From positions 1 through 64,000 of the forward strand of contig CACCLG010000005.1 in assembly GCA_902546765.1 (NCBI GenBank): DNA of 64,000 nt, in the 5' to 3' direction. Positions 16,617 to 25,518 of the stretch are shown in pieces (the first letter of the stretch is position 1; each line of letters starts with the position of its first letter). Made by a program: the position numbers and the translations under genes. The notes under the pieces were generated by a model. It did not search any database. It was not told the origin of the DNA and saw only the letters and a program-made list of their open reading frames with translations. The DNA is from an uncultured Pelagibacteraceae bacterium (GTDB lineage: Bacteria; Pseudomonadota; Alphaproteobacteria; Pelagibacterales; Pelagibacteraceae).

Positions 16617-17609
16617 TTAATTTGTCCAGAATGGACAATAAGAAGGAGCTAATAAATTTTCTTTAATATTTTTATTAAGTTTTAAAACAGTTACAGACAT
16701 TCCTGCCATTTCCATTGAAGTTGCATACCTTCCAACATAATTTTTAAAAACTTTTATTTTCTTTTTATTAAAATTTTCGACAACTCTTCTTGATACAATG
16801 TAAAGTTCTTCAAGTGGAGTAGCTCCTAGGCTATTTATCATTAATCCTATTTCTTGATCAGACAAATTGAAATCAGTTAGTATTCGATTGCATATATCAT
16901 CTGTCAAATCATTTGCTGACTTTAATTTTTCTCTTAAAATTCCTGGTTCACCATGAATACCCATTCCTATTTCTATTTCATCATCATTAATTTCAAATGT
17001 AGGTTTTCCAGCTTCAGGCAATATGCAAGGAGAAAGAGCAACGCCTAATGTTCTAATATTTGAATTAGTTTCAAGTGCTATTTCACAAACATCTTGAAGA
17101 GATGCTCCCGTTTCAGCTAGCGCTCCTGCAACTTTAAAAACAAATATCATACCAGCAATACCTCGTCTTTTTTCTTTTTCTACAGGTTTTGCGCTCGCAA
17201 TATCATCTGCAACTATAACAGTTTTAGTTTCAATACCTTCGTCTTTAACTATTTCACAAGCCATTTCAAAATTCATTACATCTCCACCATAATTACCTAA
17301 AATGCATAGCACTCCATTACCATTATTTGCATTACGAATGGCAGACGCTATTTGTTCAACTGATGGTGACGCAAATACAGATCCTATAGCACAACTATCT
17401 AACAACCCTTTTCCAACATAGCCTGTAAAAACTGGCAAATGACCAGATCCTCCACCAGTTATTAAACCAACTTTATTTGATGACTTTATTGCACGAGTAA
17501 TAACTCTCGAATTATCTGAAGCTAGTGAATAAATATTCGGGTGAGATTTTATAAGCCCATCAATTGTCTCATCAACAAAATTACTTGGATTGTTAATTAT
17601 TTTTTTCAT
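16617..17609 (-). CDS. dhaK: Dihydroxyacetone kinase, DhaK (substrate-binding) subunit
   Basis: This 330-residue protein has the Dak1 features. TGGGSGHLPVFTGYVG is at residues 51-66, and the substrate-binding histidine is His219 in GMGIHGEPG, which forms a hemiaminal with the keto sugar. It pairs with the adjacent DhaL. It would phosphorylate dihydroxyacetone, or a C3-C4 keto sugar, to a glycolytic intermediate. Promoter lies in the 65-base divergent gap to the gene at 17675. Specificity is not visible from sequence. Confidence 0.92.
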   Translation of the reverse strand: MKKIINNPSNFVDETIDGLIKSHPNIYSLASDNSRVITRAIKSSNKVGLITGGGSGHLPVFTGYVGKGLLDSCAIGSVFASPSVEQIASAIRNANNGNGVLCILGNYGGDVMNFEMACEIVKDEGIETKTVIVADDIASAKPVEKEKRRGIAGMIFVFKVAGALAETGASLQDVCEIALETNSNIRTLGVALSPCILPEAGKPTFEINDDEIEIGMGIHGEPGILREKLKSANDLTDDICNRILTDFNLSDQEIGLMINSLGATPLEELYIVSRRVVENFNKKKIKVFKNYVGRYATSMEMAGMSVTVLKLNKNIKENLLAPSYCPFWTN

Positions 17610-17674
17610 TAAATTATTGTATATTAATTTTAATTATATCAATTAAAGAATTTTATATTAATTTTTGTTTTAAT

Positions 17675-18001
17675 ATGCAGCAACAGAAAAAATCACAAAT
17701 TATAATAATAAGTATTGTAATTTTACTTTTTGTATATGGAATTAATCAAATTTTTCAAAGCAATAAACAAAAAGATCGAATTATTAAACATGATATGATG
17801 ATAGGTGTTTGCGCAAAAAATAAGGCAAGCGTTGAGTCAAATAATCATGAAAAACTTCAAACTCATGAAGATATTAAATTAGAACTACAGACTAATGAGT
17901 TTTTCAATAAATTATTCAAAGAATGTGAAAAAGAATTTAAAAAAGCACCTAAAGATTTTAGAGCCAAATGGAATTATAAAGCAAAATGGGACGCTAATTA
18001 A
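17675..18001 (+). CDS. Membrane-anchored protein with two cysteines, unknown function
   Basis: This 108-residue protein has a positively charged N-terminus and a hydrophobic segment at residues 9-21. The remainder is a charged soluble part with Cys46 and Cys84, the second in FKECEKEFKK. It looks like a periplasmic domain held by an uncleaved signal anchor. The plan of anchor, first cysteine, then CEKE near the end recurs in the 69-residue protein at 8109-8318. It precedes the SOUL gene by 13 bases and is probably in an operon with it. No family recognised. Confidence 0.65.
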   Translation: MQQQKKSQIIIISIVILLFVYGINQIFQSNKQKDRIIKHDMMIGVCAKNKASVESNNHEKLQTHEDIKLELQTNEFFNKLFKECEKEFKKAPKDFRAKWNYKAKWDAN

Positions 18002-18014
18002 ACTATTATTTAAA

Positions 18015-18578
18015 GTGAAAAAAATATTATTAATTATATTTTACAGTATATCTATTTTTAACTATTCTAGTGTGATGGCTAGCGAGGAAGCAAAATACGA
18101 TATAATAAATTCAACTGATGTGTATGAAATTCGAAAATACGCAGACCGATTAGCTGTAGAAGTAGTGAGCACAACTGGAGACAATAGTTTTAGAAAATTA
18201 TTTAATTATATCTCGGGGAAAAATAATAAAAATCAAGAAATTAAAATGACAATTCCAGTAACCCAAACAGAAAAATCTGGAAATCTGACGATGCAGTTTT
18301 ATCTTCCATCAAAATTTAATAAAGACAATGTTCCAGATCCTACAAACTCTGATGTAGAAGTTATTAATATTGAAGGTGGGTATTATGCTGTAATTAGATA
18401 CTCTGGTAGGGCATCAGAAGAAAATTTTATTAAACATAAAAGTATTTTAGAAGATCAATTAATTAAAGATAATATTCAAATTCAAAGTCCTCCAATCAAA
18501 GCAACTTACAATAGCCCTTTTACTCTACCAATAATGAGAAGAAACGAAGCAATGTTTAGGGTTGAATATAAAAATTAG
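18015..18578 (+). CDS. SOUL-family haem-binding protein, exported
   Basis: I set the start at the GTG at 18015, giving 187 residues. It begins with a signal peptide (VKKILLIIFYSISIFNYSSV, cleaved near MASEE), whereas the longer upstream frame adds 40 residues overlapping the previous gene. The mature part has the SOUL fold pattern: YDIINSTDVYEIRKYADRLA, the MTIPVTQTEK core and the C-terminal NEAMFRVEY. SOUL proteins bind tetrapyrroles or related ligands; the bacterial periplasmic role is not settled. It converges on the creatinase-like gene with a 4-base overlap. Confidence 0.82.
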   Translation: MKKILLIIFYSISIFNYSSVMASEEAKYDIINSTDVYEIRKYADRLAVEVVSTTGDNSFRKLFNYISGKNNKNQEIKMTIPVTQTEKSGNLTMQFYLPSKFNKDNVPDPTNSDVEVINIEGGYYAVIRYSGRASEENFIKHKSILEDQLIKDNIQIQSPPIKATYNSPFTLPIMRRNEAMFRVEYKN

Positions 18579-19726
18579 AGAACAACTAAATCTAATTTTT
18601 GTTTACCTAATCTTTCATTGCCATTTTCTGTAACAAGATAAGTCTCTCCCAAATTCATTGCTAAATTACTCTCTGAATCCATCAAAATCATGTGCATGAA
18701 GAACACGTTCCCCGATCGAATTATATATGGATTTCCAGTGTATAGCATTGGCCAATCCATCCAGTTGGGAGAAAAAGTTGCTCCTAGTGAATAACCGCAA
18801 GCATTCATTCTTGCATTTTTAAATCCATGATCATCAAATGTTCTTGCATGAATATCAAAAACTTCACCAACTTTGTTTCCAGGTTTTAATTTATTCTCAC
18901 AATTTATTAACGCTTCAACACAAGCTTCATGCATCTTAAAATGTTTTTGATTTGCTTTACCGATCGGAATAGTTCTAAACATCGCCGAATGGTAATGTCT
19001 ATAAGTACCTGCCCACTCAATAGTTAGTTGATCTTCTTTGGTTAAAATTTGTTTTTCAGCTTGATATCGACAGAGTAGTGCATTTTTTCCTGAACCAATA
19101 ATAAATTCATTAGCTGGATAGTCACCACCACCTTCAAAAATAACTCTATTCATTTCAGCTAAAATTTTAGCTTCGCTCGCACCAGATTTTGCATATTTCC
19201 AAACTTCATCAAGTGCCAAATCAGCTAGGTTCGCAGCTTTTCTAACATATTTTATTTCTTCATCAGATTTTACCACTCTTAGTTTTGTAATTAATTCTGA
19301 TTTATCTTCAATTGAACAGTAATTTTCCAAAGATTGATTTAATTTAATTGCATTTCTACCGGTCAATCCATATGCTTCATACTCAATTCCAATTTTTTTA
19401 CCTTTTAAATTTAACTCATCTAAAATAATTTTTAGATCATCAGTTGGATTTGAATTATTTTTATCAACCCAAATTCTTATATCATCAATATTTGATGTGT
19501 TTTGTGCTTGCCTTAGATCTGGTGCTCTTGTTAATAAAATTAAATTTCCTTTTTGATCTAAGACTAAAGTTTGGAAAAAAACGTAGCCAAATGTATCATA
19601 ACCTGTTAACCAATACATAGATTCTTGTCTAAACATCAACAATGCATCGATGTTTTGCTCTTTAATTGAATTTAAAATATTTGATTTTCTAGATTTAAAT
19701 TCCTCTTTAGAGAAGTGAAGTGCCAT
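18575..19726 (-). CDS. Creatinase-like M24-family protein lacking metal ligands (possible ectoine hydrolase type)
   Basis: This 383-residue protein has the creatinase N-terminal domain (about 1-150) and a pita-bread domain. The five metallopeptidase ligands are all replaced: first Asp to Glu and second Asp to Ala in EWAGTYRHYHSAMFRT, His to Tyr in ACGYSLGA, and two Glu to His and Gly in FFMHMIL and NLGETYLV. It should therefore not be a metal-dependent Xaa-Pro peptidase. Creatinase and ectoine hydrolase (DoeA/EutD) are metal-free M24 enzymes that cleave C-N bonds in small osmolytes, and an analogous role is likely. It overlaps the next gene by a base. Confidence 0.78.
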   Translation of the reverse strand: MALHFSKEEFKSRKSNILNSIKEQNIDALLMFRQESMYWLTGYDTFGYVFFQTLVLDQKGNLILLTRAPDLRQAQNTSNIDDIRIWVDKNNSNPTDDLKIILDELNLKGKKIGIEYEAYGLTGRNAIKLNQSLENYCSIEDKSELITKLRVVKSDEEIKYVRKAANLADLALDEVWKYAKSGASEAKILAEMNRVIFEGGGDYPANEFIIGSGKNALLCRYQAEKQILTKEDQLTIEWAGTYRHYHSAMFRTIPIGKANQKHFKMHEACVEALINCENKLKPGNKVGEVFDIHARTFDDHGFKNARMNACGYSLGATFSPNWMDWPMLYTGNPYIIRSGNVFFMHMILMDSESNLAMNLGETYLVTENGNERLGKQKLDLVVL

Positions 19727-20499
19727 TACCTGATATTAACACTAACAGAGCCAATTTTATCAATAGTACCTTTGTATAATCCTTTTCCCTTGAAGGGCAC
19801 AACACCTACAGTAGAACCTGTGAAAACATAAAAGTCTTTATTTAAGTTTATTTTTTCTTTTTTAATTTTATTTAAAACAAATCTTAAACAATTTAATGGA
19901 TTGATATAAACAATATTTGTATTACCATTAACTTTCAAACCATTTTTTTTACTTTCTAATGAAGTTTTTAAATTATTTAAGTTAAGTTTTTTAAATTTGA
20001 TTTTTTTTCCAACTATAAACTTAATATTAAATCCAAAATCACTACAAATATCTCCAAGATAATTAAATTGCTTATTTCTTTGTCTAAATCCAACAATTTC
20101 AAAACAAGGCCCCATAAATTTTATAAATTTAGAAATATTTTTTTTTGTAACTTTACCTTTAAAATCGAAGAAAGATTTCTCTATTAAATAATAAACCTCA
20201 ACCTCAATACCTTTGGTATTTTTATATATCTTTACGTTTTGACCTGATTTAAGAAATCTTTTTTTAAAAATTTTTGCAATAAATGGCTCTTTTTCTCCTA
20301 GTTTTTTAAGAGCTTGAATTCCTGTTCCACCTGCTTTTATACCTATGGTTTCATCACTAACTTTATCTTCACATAGTTTCCTAACTTTATTAGCTAGATT
20401 AATATTTTTACAATATTTTATTGGGATGGGATTTATAAACGTATTTGTATTATAAGCTTTTACTAATTTATTTGCTATTTGATTAATTTCACTTTTCAT
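19726..20499 (-). CDS. 2-keto-4-pentenoate hydratase / fumarylacetoacetate hydrolase superfamily protein
   Basis: This 257-residue protein matches the MhpD/HpaH hydratase-decarboxylase layout, with IGIKAGGTG near residue 52 and the C-terminal VFTGSTVGVVPFKGKG stretch. That is close to the TGS-type motif seen in 2-oxopent-4-enoate hydratases. It directly precedes the creatinase-like gene on the same strand with a one-base overlap, so the two probably work on one catabolic route. No aromatic ring-cleavage genes are nearby. The sequence is unusually lysine-rich. The substrate is unknown. Confidence 0.75.
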   Translation of the reverse strand: MKSEINQIANKLVKAYNTNTFINPIPIKYCKNINLANKVRKLCEDKVSDETIGIKAGGTGIQALKKLGEKEPFIAKIFKKRFLKSGQNVKIYKNTKGIEVEVYYLIEKSFFDFKGKVTKKNISKFIKFMGPCFEIVGFRQRNKQFNYLGDICSDFGFNIKFIVGKKIKFKKLNLNNLKTSLESKKNGLKVNGNTNIVYINPLNCLRFVLNKIKKEKINLNKDFYVFTGSTVGVVPFKGKGLYKGTIDKIGSVSVNIR

Positions 20500-20508
20500 A
20501 ATTAGAAC

Positions 20509-21297
20509 TTATTGAAGAATACTCATAGGATCAAGTCTCGTTTGAAACCAATTTATTCTAAAATCAAGATGTGGACCCGTTGATCTACCAGTTGAACCAA
20601 CTGTTCCAATAATATCGCCCTGTTTTATCTCATCACCAACATTCACCATTATATCCTCTAAGTGAGAATATATGGTAGATATACCATGACCATGATCCAT
20701 TATTATTGTCCCACCTGTATAATAAAGGTCATCCTCAGCCATAGTAACAATTCCAGACCCTGATGATTTTATTTTCGTACCTTTTTTTGCCGCTATATCA
20801 ATTCCATAATGAGGCCACTTAGGTTTTCCATTGAGAATTCTTTGACTTCCATACACTCCGCTTATCATACCTTTTACAGGCATAATAAATTGATTGGTAA
20901 AAAATGTTAAATCTGAATTAATTGATCTTGCTTTTCCAATCCTACCATTTTCCTCTTTAATTCTTTTATAAACAGACTCAGGTGGAGTAACTTTATTTTC
21001 AGGTAAACCATCTATTTTTTGAATGTTATATTTTCTTTTAAAGACTTTTTTAATTACATTATTTTTTTTTCCATTATTAACTTCTGTAATTTCCAAATCA
21101 AATTTTCTATCTCTATCAATTCCAAATACAAAATATCCATCCTTGGATACTTTAACCTGCTTTTTATCAATAAATACTTTTGAACCTATTTTCGCTTTAC
21201 CTAAAATGAAATGTCCCTGTAAAAACTTACCTTGAAACTCAAGTGCTTGTGCATGAGTAGAGAATATAATTGCTATAAAAAGCAATATTTTCCTCAT
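20509..21297 (-). CDS. M23-family peptidoglycan endopeptidase, exported
   Basis: This 262-residue protein has a signal peptide at 1-18 (MRKILLFIAIIFSTHAQALE). A beta-rich linker follows, then a C-terminal lysostaphin-like domain. Zinc-site elements are HYGID, YSHLED and GPHLDFRINW. The last lacks the second histidine of the textbook HxH pair; HLDW-type variants occur in proteobacterial M23 proteins. It probably trims cell-wall cross-links in the periplasm. It shares one base with the SDR gene upstream and lies 9 bases before the hydratase gene. Confidence 0.88.
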   Translation of the reverse strand: MRKILLFIAIIFSTHAQALEFQGKFLQGHFILGKAKIGSKVFIDKKQVKVSKDGYFVFGIDRDRKFDLEITEVNNGKKNNVIKKVFKRKYNIQKIDGLPENKVTPPESVYKRIKEENGRIGKARSINSDLTFFTNQFIMPVKGMISGVYGSQRILNGKPKWPHYGIDIAAKKGTKIKSSGSGIVTMAEDDLYYTGGTIIMDHGHGISTIYSHLEDIMVNVGDEIKQGDIIGTVGSTGRSTGPHLDFRINWFQTRLDPMSILQ

Positions 21298-22055
21298 TAT
21301 TTAGCTGTCCATCCTCCATCTATAAGAATAGATGTTCCTGTAATCATTGCAGCAGCATCAGATGCTAAAAAACATACAGCGGTTGCAACATCGCTTTCTT
21401 TAGCAGCTTTACCCATTGGTATTCCGTCAAGCGCAAGTTTTTTAAATTTTTTGTTTTTAAAAAATTTTTTAACCATTGGCGTTTCAACAAAAGTAGGGGC
21501 AACAGTATTTACTCTTATATTTCTATTTGCTAATTCAACACCCATACCCTTAGTAAGACCTTCTATACCAAATTTAGTCATGTTATAAACATTTCGACCA
21601 GACATCCCTACATGTCCAAGCTGTGAAGACATATTTATAATAGATCCACCTCTTTTCTTATTTTTAAGCATTTTCTTCACAACTAATTGCGCAACGTTAA
21701 AAGCAGATTTAAGATTAAGATCTACTAGATAATTCATACTTTGTTGTTTTACCTTTTCAAATGGTTCTGGTAAATTTGTACCCGCATTATTTACCAAAAC
21801 GTCAATAAATTTTACTTTTTTTAACTTTTCATTTAAATCGCTATAATCCATTACATCGCAGTGAATTTTAATTAGTTTGCTTTTTACTTTTTTTATATCT
21901 TTTTCTAATTTGTCTAAATCTGATTTTGTTCTACTTAATCCTATTATTATTGCGCCAGCTTCAGCTAATGCTATAGCACATGCTCTACCTAAACCTTTAC
22001 CTGCTCCAGTGACTAAAGCATATTTATTTTTTAAATTGATTTTTTTTAAATACAT
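21297..22055 (-). CDS. Short-chain dehydrogenase/reductase
   Basis: This 252-residue classical SDR has the cofactor motif GAGKGLGRA near residue 17, NNAG near 90, and the catalytic Ser, Tyr and Lys (NMSSQ then YNMTKFG). Closest relatives in such contexts are gluconate 5-dehydrogenase or 3-oxoacyl-ACP reductase-type enzymes, but specificity cannot be read from sequence. It sits between a TerC-family gene and an M23 peptidase gene, all minus strand and touching by one base. It may act with the GMC oxidoreductase on one alcohol or sugar-acid route. Confidence 0.85.
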   Translation of the reverse strand: MYLKKINLKNKYALVTGAGKGLGRACAIALAEAGAIIIGLSRTKSDLDKLEKDIKKVKSKLIKIHCDVMDYSDLNEKLKKVKFIDVLVNNAGTNLPEPFEKVKQQSMNYLVDLNLKSAFNVAQLVVKKMLKNKKRGGSIINMSSQLGHVGMSGRNVYNMTKFGIEGLTKGMGVELANRNIRVNTVAPTFVETPMVKKFFKNKKFKKLALDGIPMGKAAKESDVATAVCFLASDAAAMITGTSILIDGGWTAK

Positions 22056-22636
22056 TAAATAAGTAATTTTATATCAGTATAAATTAGATCTAAAGCCACA
22101 ATTAATATTGCAAATAAACCTAACCACGCAATCCATTTATATTTTTTAATCCAGTTTGAAATTAACGTTGCAGCTGTAGCCATTAATATGATCGATAAAA
22201 CTAGACCAAAAACTAGCAAACCATAATGATCTTTAGCAGCGCCTGCAACGCCTAAAACGTTATCTAAACTCATTGTAAAATCTGCAAGTAAAACAGTAAA
22301 TATTGCTTTAAAGAAACTTGAGTTATCTACTTTTATATTATTTTTCTCATCATCACTATTTTTTATGACATCGGTATAAAGTTTGTAAACAATATAAAGC
22401 AATAACAATCCTCCAATTAATCGTAGTCCAGTGATTTGGAGCAAGTAGGCTGTAATCAAAGTTAAAATAATTCTTAAAATTACAGCACCTCCAATTCCCC
22501 AAAATATAATTTTCTTTCTTTGATCTGGGGGAAATTGAGAAGCAACCATTCCAATAATGATCGCATTGTCACCAGCTAATACTAAATCTATAAAAATTAT
22601 TTGTAAAAGGATTGTAATTTGTTCAGGTGAAAACAT
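22055..22636 (-). CDS. TerC/YjbE-family integral membrane protein
   Basis: This 193-residue protein has about six or seven hydrophobic segments and two acidic motifs. IDLVLAGDNAIIIGMV comes near residue 16 and FTMSLDNVLGVAGA near residue 120, the signature of the TerC family. Relatives have been linked to manganese or calcium export and membrane-protein metalation. It shares a base with the flanking SDR gene and directly follows the GMC gene. Possible role in metal supply or efflux; this is family knowledge, not shown here. Confidence 0.85.
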   Translation of the reverse strand: MFSPEQITILLQIIFIDLVLAGDNAIIIGMVASQFPPDQRKKIIFWGIGGAVILRIILTLITAYLLQITGLRLIGGLLLLYIVYKLYTDVIKNSDDEKNNIKVDNSSFFKAIFTVLLADFTMSLDNVLGVAGAAKDHYGLLVFGLVLSIILMATAATLISNWIKKYKWIAWLGLFAILIVALDLIYTDIKLLI

Positions 22637-24247
22637 TTATGAGTTCAATATCATATCTGCACCTTTTTCAGCAATCATTATAGTGGGTGCATTGGTGTTT
22701 CCAGATGTAATATTAGGCATTATGGATGCATCAATAACTCTAAGATTTTGTATTCCATGAACTGATAATTTATCATTAACCACTGCACTATCATCATTTC
22801 CCATTTTACAAGTTCCAACTGGGTGAAATATTGTTTGAGTGAAATCACTACCAGCTTTAACTAATTCTTCATCTTTAGTAATATGTACCCCAGGCCTATA
22901 TTCTTCAGGTTGATATTTTTTAAAAGTCTCTGTCTCTAGCATTATTTTTCTTACGAGTTTCAAACCTTCGGCAGCAACTATTCTGTCATCTTCTGTAGAA
23001 AGATAATTCATTTTAATTTTTGGATTATCTCTACTATCGTTACTTGATATATTAATTTCCCCTCTACTCGATGGTCTGATGTTAGCAACAGTTGGTGTTA
23101 TTCCTTCAAAATCATGCATAGGAGTAACTCCAAGAATATCTGTGCTTAGTGGCTGGACGTGAAATTGTAAGTTTGGTGTAGCACGTGATGGATCACTTTT
23201 AGTAAAAGCACACACTTGGCTCGCACCCATTGTAATAGGGCCACTTTGTTTAAAAATATACTGAAGACCCATTAAAAACTTTGAATATAAACTCTCAACA
23301 TCTCTATTGAGTGACTTTATATTTTTTAATTTATAAACTGGTCGAAACATCAAATGATCTTGTAAATTTTTCCCCACCCCTTTCAGTTCATGTACAACTT
23401 CTATTCCATGTTTTTTAATTTTTTCACCATCTCCAATTCCTGATATTTGTAATAAATGTGGTGATCCTATTGCACCAGCTGATAAAATAGCTTCTTTATT
23501 GACTTTAATATGATTCAATTTATCTCCAGTAAAAAAACTCACAGTATCTACTGTATTGTTATTAAAATTAAGTTTTTGAACATGAGCATTAACAATAATC
23601 TTTAAATTTTTTCTTTTTTTTATTGGATTTAAGTAACCTTTAGCAGCACTACATCTTAATTTAAAACCAAACTTACTGTGACTTGTTGTAAATTGAAAAA
23701 AACCAACTCCAAAATTATTACCTTTGTTAAAATCTATTGTTTTTGGAATTCCAACTTCTTCTGCAGCATTTTGAAACTCATCAAGTAATTTTAGATTTAT
23801 TTTTTTATTCGCTACTGATATTGGTCCACTGTCATTATGGAATTCACTTTTTCCAAGTTCGTTGTTTTCAGATTTTAAAAAATACGGCAAAACATCATTC
23901 CAACCCCACCCAGTATTTCCAAGTTGGCGCCACACATCATAATCTTCTTTCTGGCCTCTTATCCATAGTAAACCATTGATAGATGAGCTACCACCTAGAG
24001 TTTTTCCTCTTGGATATCTTATTGATCGATTATTCATTGTTTCATCAGGCTCGGTTTTAAAGCACCAATCAACTTTTGGATTATGCATAGTTTTATAGTA
24101 ACCAACTGGAATATGAATCCATGGATAGGTGTCTTTTCCACCTGCTTCAAGCAGTAAAACTTTATTTTTTGGATTTGCAGACAATCTGTTTGCTAAAACA
24201 CATCCTGCCGAACCAGCCCCAATAATAATGTAATCAAAGTTATCCAT
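22637..24247 (-). CDS. GMC-family FAD oxidoreductase (choline dehydrogenase-like)
   Basis: This 536-residue protein has the FAD motif IIGAGSAGCVLANRL at its start and the GMC signatures PRGKTLGGSSSINGL and SAGAIGSPHLLQISG. Active-site histidine and asparagine lie in FHPVGTCKMG and NTNAPT near the C-terminus. It should oxidise an alcohol group of a small organic substrate. BetA-like similarity is general for the family, and no betaine aldehyde dehydrogenase is nearby. It is divergent from the TRAP operon, whose substrate it may process. Confidence 0.85.
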   Translation of the reverse strand: MDNFDYIIIGAGSAGCVLANRLSANPKNKVLLLEAGGKDTYPWIHIPVGYYKTMHNPKVDWCFKTEPDETMNNRSIRYPRGKTLGGSSSINGLLWIRGQKEDYDVWRQLGNTGWGWNDVLPYFLKSENNELGKSEFHNDSGPISVANKKINLKLLDEFQNAAEEVGIPKTIDFNKGNNFGVGFFQFTTSHSKFGFKLRCSAAKGYLNPIKKRKNLKIIVNAHVQKLNFNNNTVDTVSFFTGDKLNHIKVNKEAILSAGAIGSPHLLQISGIGDGEKIKKHGIEVVHELKGVGKNLQDHLMFRPVYKLKNIKSLNRDVESLYSKFLMGLQYIFKQSGPITMGASQVCAFTKSDPSRATPNLQFHVQPLSTDILGVTPMHDFEGITPTVANIRPSSRGEINISSNDSRDNPKIKMNYLSTEDDRIVAAEGLKLVRKIMLETETFKKYQPEEYRPGVHITKDEELVKAGSDFTQTIFHPVGTCKMGNDDSAVVNDKLSVHGIQNLRVIDASIMPNITSGNTNAPTIMIAEKGADMILNS

Positions 24248-24359
24248 AAAATTTTGATAGATATATACATTTTTATCAAAATAAAGTCGATTTGACTTGT
24301 ATATATTTATAATTTCTGAGAGGATCCATCACTTAAATTTAACAATGAGGGACATTAAA

Positions 24360-25451
24360 ATGAAAAAAATCATATCAATGTTGTTTGCAATTACGATGGT
24401 ATTTGGATTTATATCAAATGCTAGTGCAAAAACATTAAAATGTCAGACAGTTCTTAACACTAAGGCAGATGAAGTCAAAATGTTAAAGGACTTTACTGAT
24501 ACAGTAACTACACTAACAAGTGGATCTTTAAAATTTGAGATTTTACCAGCTGGTGCTGTTGTTGGTGTAAAAGAAACTTTAGACGCGGTAGACAAAGGTC
24601 TTATCGACTGTGGATTTGCATGGACACACTACTGGTCAGGAGATCATCCTGCAGCTATGTTGTTTGGATCTCCAGTAGCAGGTGGTGGAGTTGGTATTGA
24701 CAATATTGCATTCTTATCATGGTTTCAGTATGGCGGAGGAAAAGAGCTTTATGACAGATTATGGACAGAAATGGGAAGAGATATTAAAGGATTTATGATT
24801 CAACCAGTTGGGCCTGAGGCTTTAGGTTGGTTTCCAAAACCAATTAAAGATATGGCTGACTTTAGAAAGTATAAGTTTAGAACTCCTCCAGGAATTCCAG
24901 GACAAACATATAAAGACATTGGTATAGCATCTGTAGCCATGGGTGGTGGAGATATTCTGCCAGCATTAGAGGCAGGAACAATTGATGCTGCGGAGTGGTG
25001 TTGTCCTAAACCAGACTTAACTTTTGGTTTCCAAAAAGTTTTAAAACACTATTACTTACAAGGTTTACACCAAGTAGTCGTAAATGCTGACTTTTATATA
25101 ACTGGAAAAACTTATAATGCAATGTCTGATCATGAGAAAAAGTCACTTGAGGTTGCTGCTAATGCTTCATTAGCTAAATCTCTAAGTTACAGAATTTATG
25201 AAAATGGAAAAGCATTAAGAGAGTTAACCACTAAACATGGAGTAATATTAGAGGATACACCTTCTGATTATTTCACAGAATACATGGCAGCTGCTAAAGC
25301 TTCTTTGAATAAGAACGCTGCAGAAAACAAATTTTTTAATGAAGTTTATACTTCAATGAAAAACTTTGCGGATATAGCAGTTCCATTTTGGAGTGGTGCT
25401 CAAATGTCAAATGCTAAGCTAGGAATGGCTCACGCAGCAACATTAAAGTAA
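24360..25451 (+). CDS. dctP: TRAP transporter substrate-binding protein (DctP family)
   Basis: The start is set at the ATG at 24360, preceded by GAGGGA at a good distance. An earlier ATG at 24345 would put a charged leader before the signal peptide. The 363-residue product has a clear signal peptide (MKKIISMLFAITMVFGFISN, ending in ASA). The ligand-binding arginine lies in YKFRTPPGIPGQ, and EAGTIDAAEWCCP resembles keto-acid or hydroxy-acid binders of the TakP type. A strong hairpin separates it from the permease genes, which fits higher expression of the binding protein. Confidence 0.92.
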   Translation: MKKIISMLFAITMVFGFISNASAKTLKCQTVLNTKADEVKMLKDFTDTVTTLTSGSLKFEILPAGAVVGVKETLDAVDKGLIDCGFAWTHYWSGDHPAAMLFGSPVAGGGVGIDNIAFLSWFQYGGGKELYDRLWTEMGRDIKGFMIQPVGPEALGWFPKPIKDMADFRKYKFRTPPGIPGQTYKDIGIASVAMGGGDILPALEAGTIDAAEWCCPKPDLTFGFQKVLKHYYLQGLHQVVVNADFYITGKTYNAMSDHEKKSLEVAANASLAKSLSYRIYENGKALRELTTKHGVILEDTPSDYFTEYMAAAKASLNKNAAENKFFNEVYTSMKNFADIAVPFWSGAQMSNAKLGMAHAATLK

Positions 25452-25472
25452 TCATAAATAATTTTGATTTGT

Positions 25473-25507
25473 TTAGAGCGGACTTAATAGTCCGCTCTAA
25501 TTTTTTT
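25473..25507 (+). terminator. Strong intercistronic hairpin between dctP and dctQ
   Basis: TTAGAGCGGAC (25473-25483) and GTCCGCTCTAA (25490-25500) form a perfect 11-bp stem with a TTAATA loop, followed by seven T. It looks like a rho-independent terminator but lies inside the transporter operon, so partial termination or 3'-end protection of the binding-protein mRNA is likely. Confidence 0.85.
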
Positions 25508-25518
25508 AAAAAGAATTT

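Noticed and set aside
17895-18014. N-terminal extension of the SOUL protein
   Set aside because: It overlaps the upstream gene and would bury the signal peptide; the GTG at 18015 gives a normal exported protein.
18575-19726. DMSP lyase DddP, also an M24-family protein of marine bacteria
   Set aside because: DddP keeps the metal-binding residues of the family, whereas all five are replaced here, and the protein is shorter.
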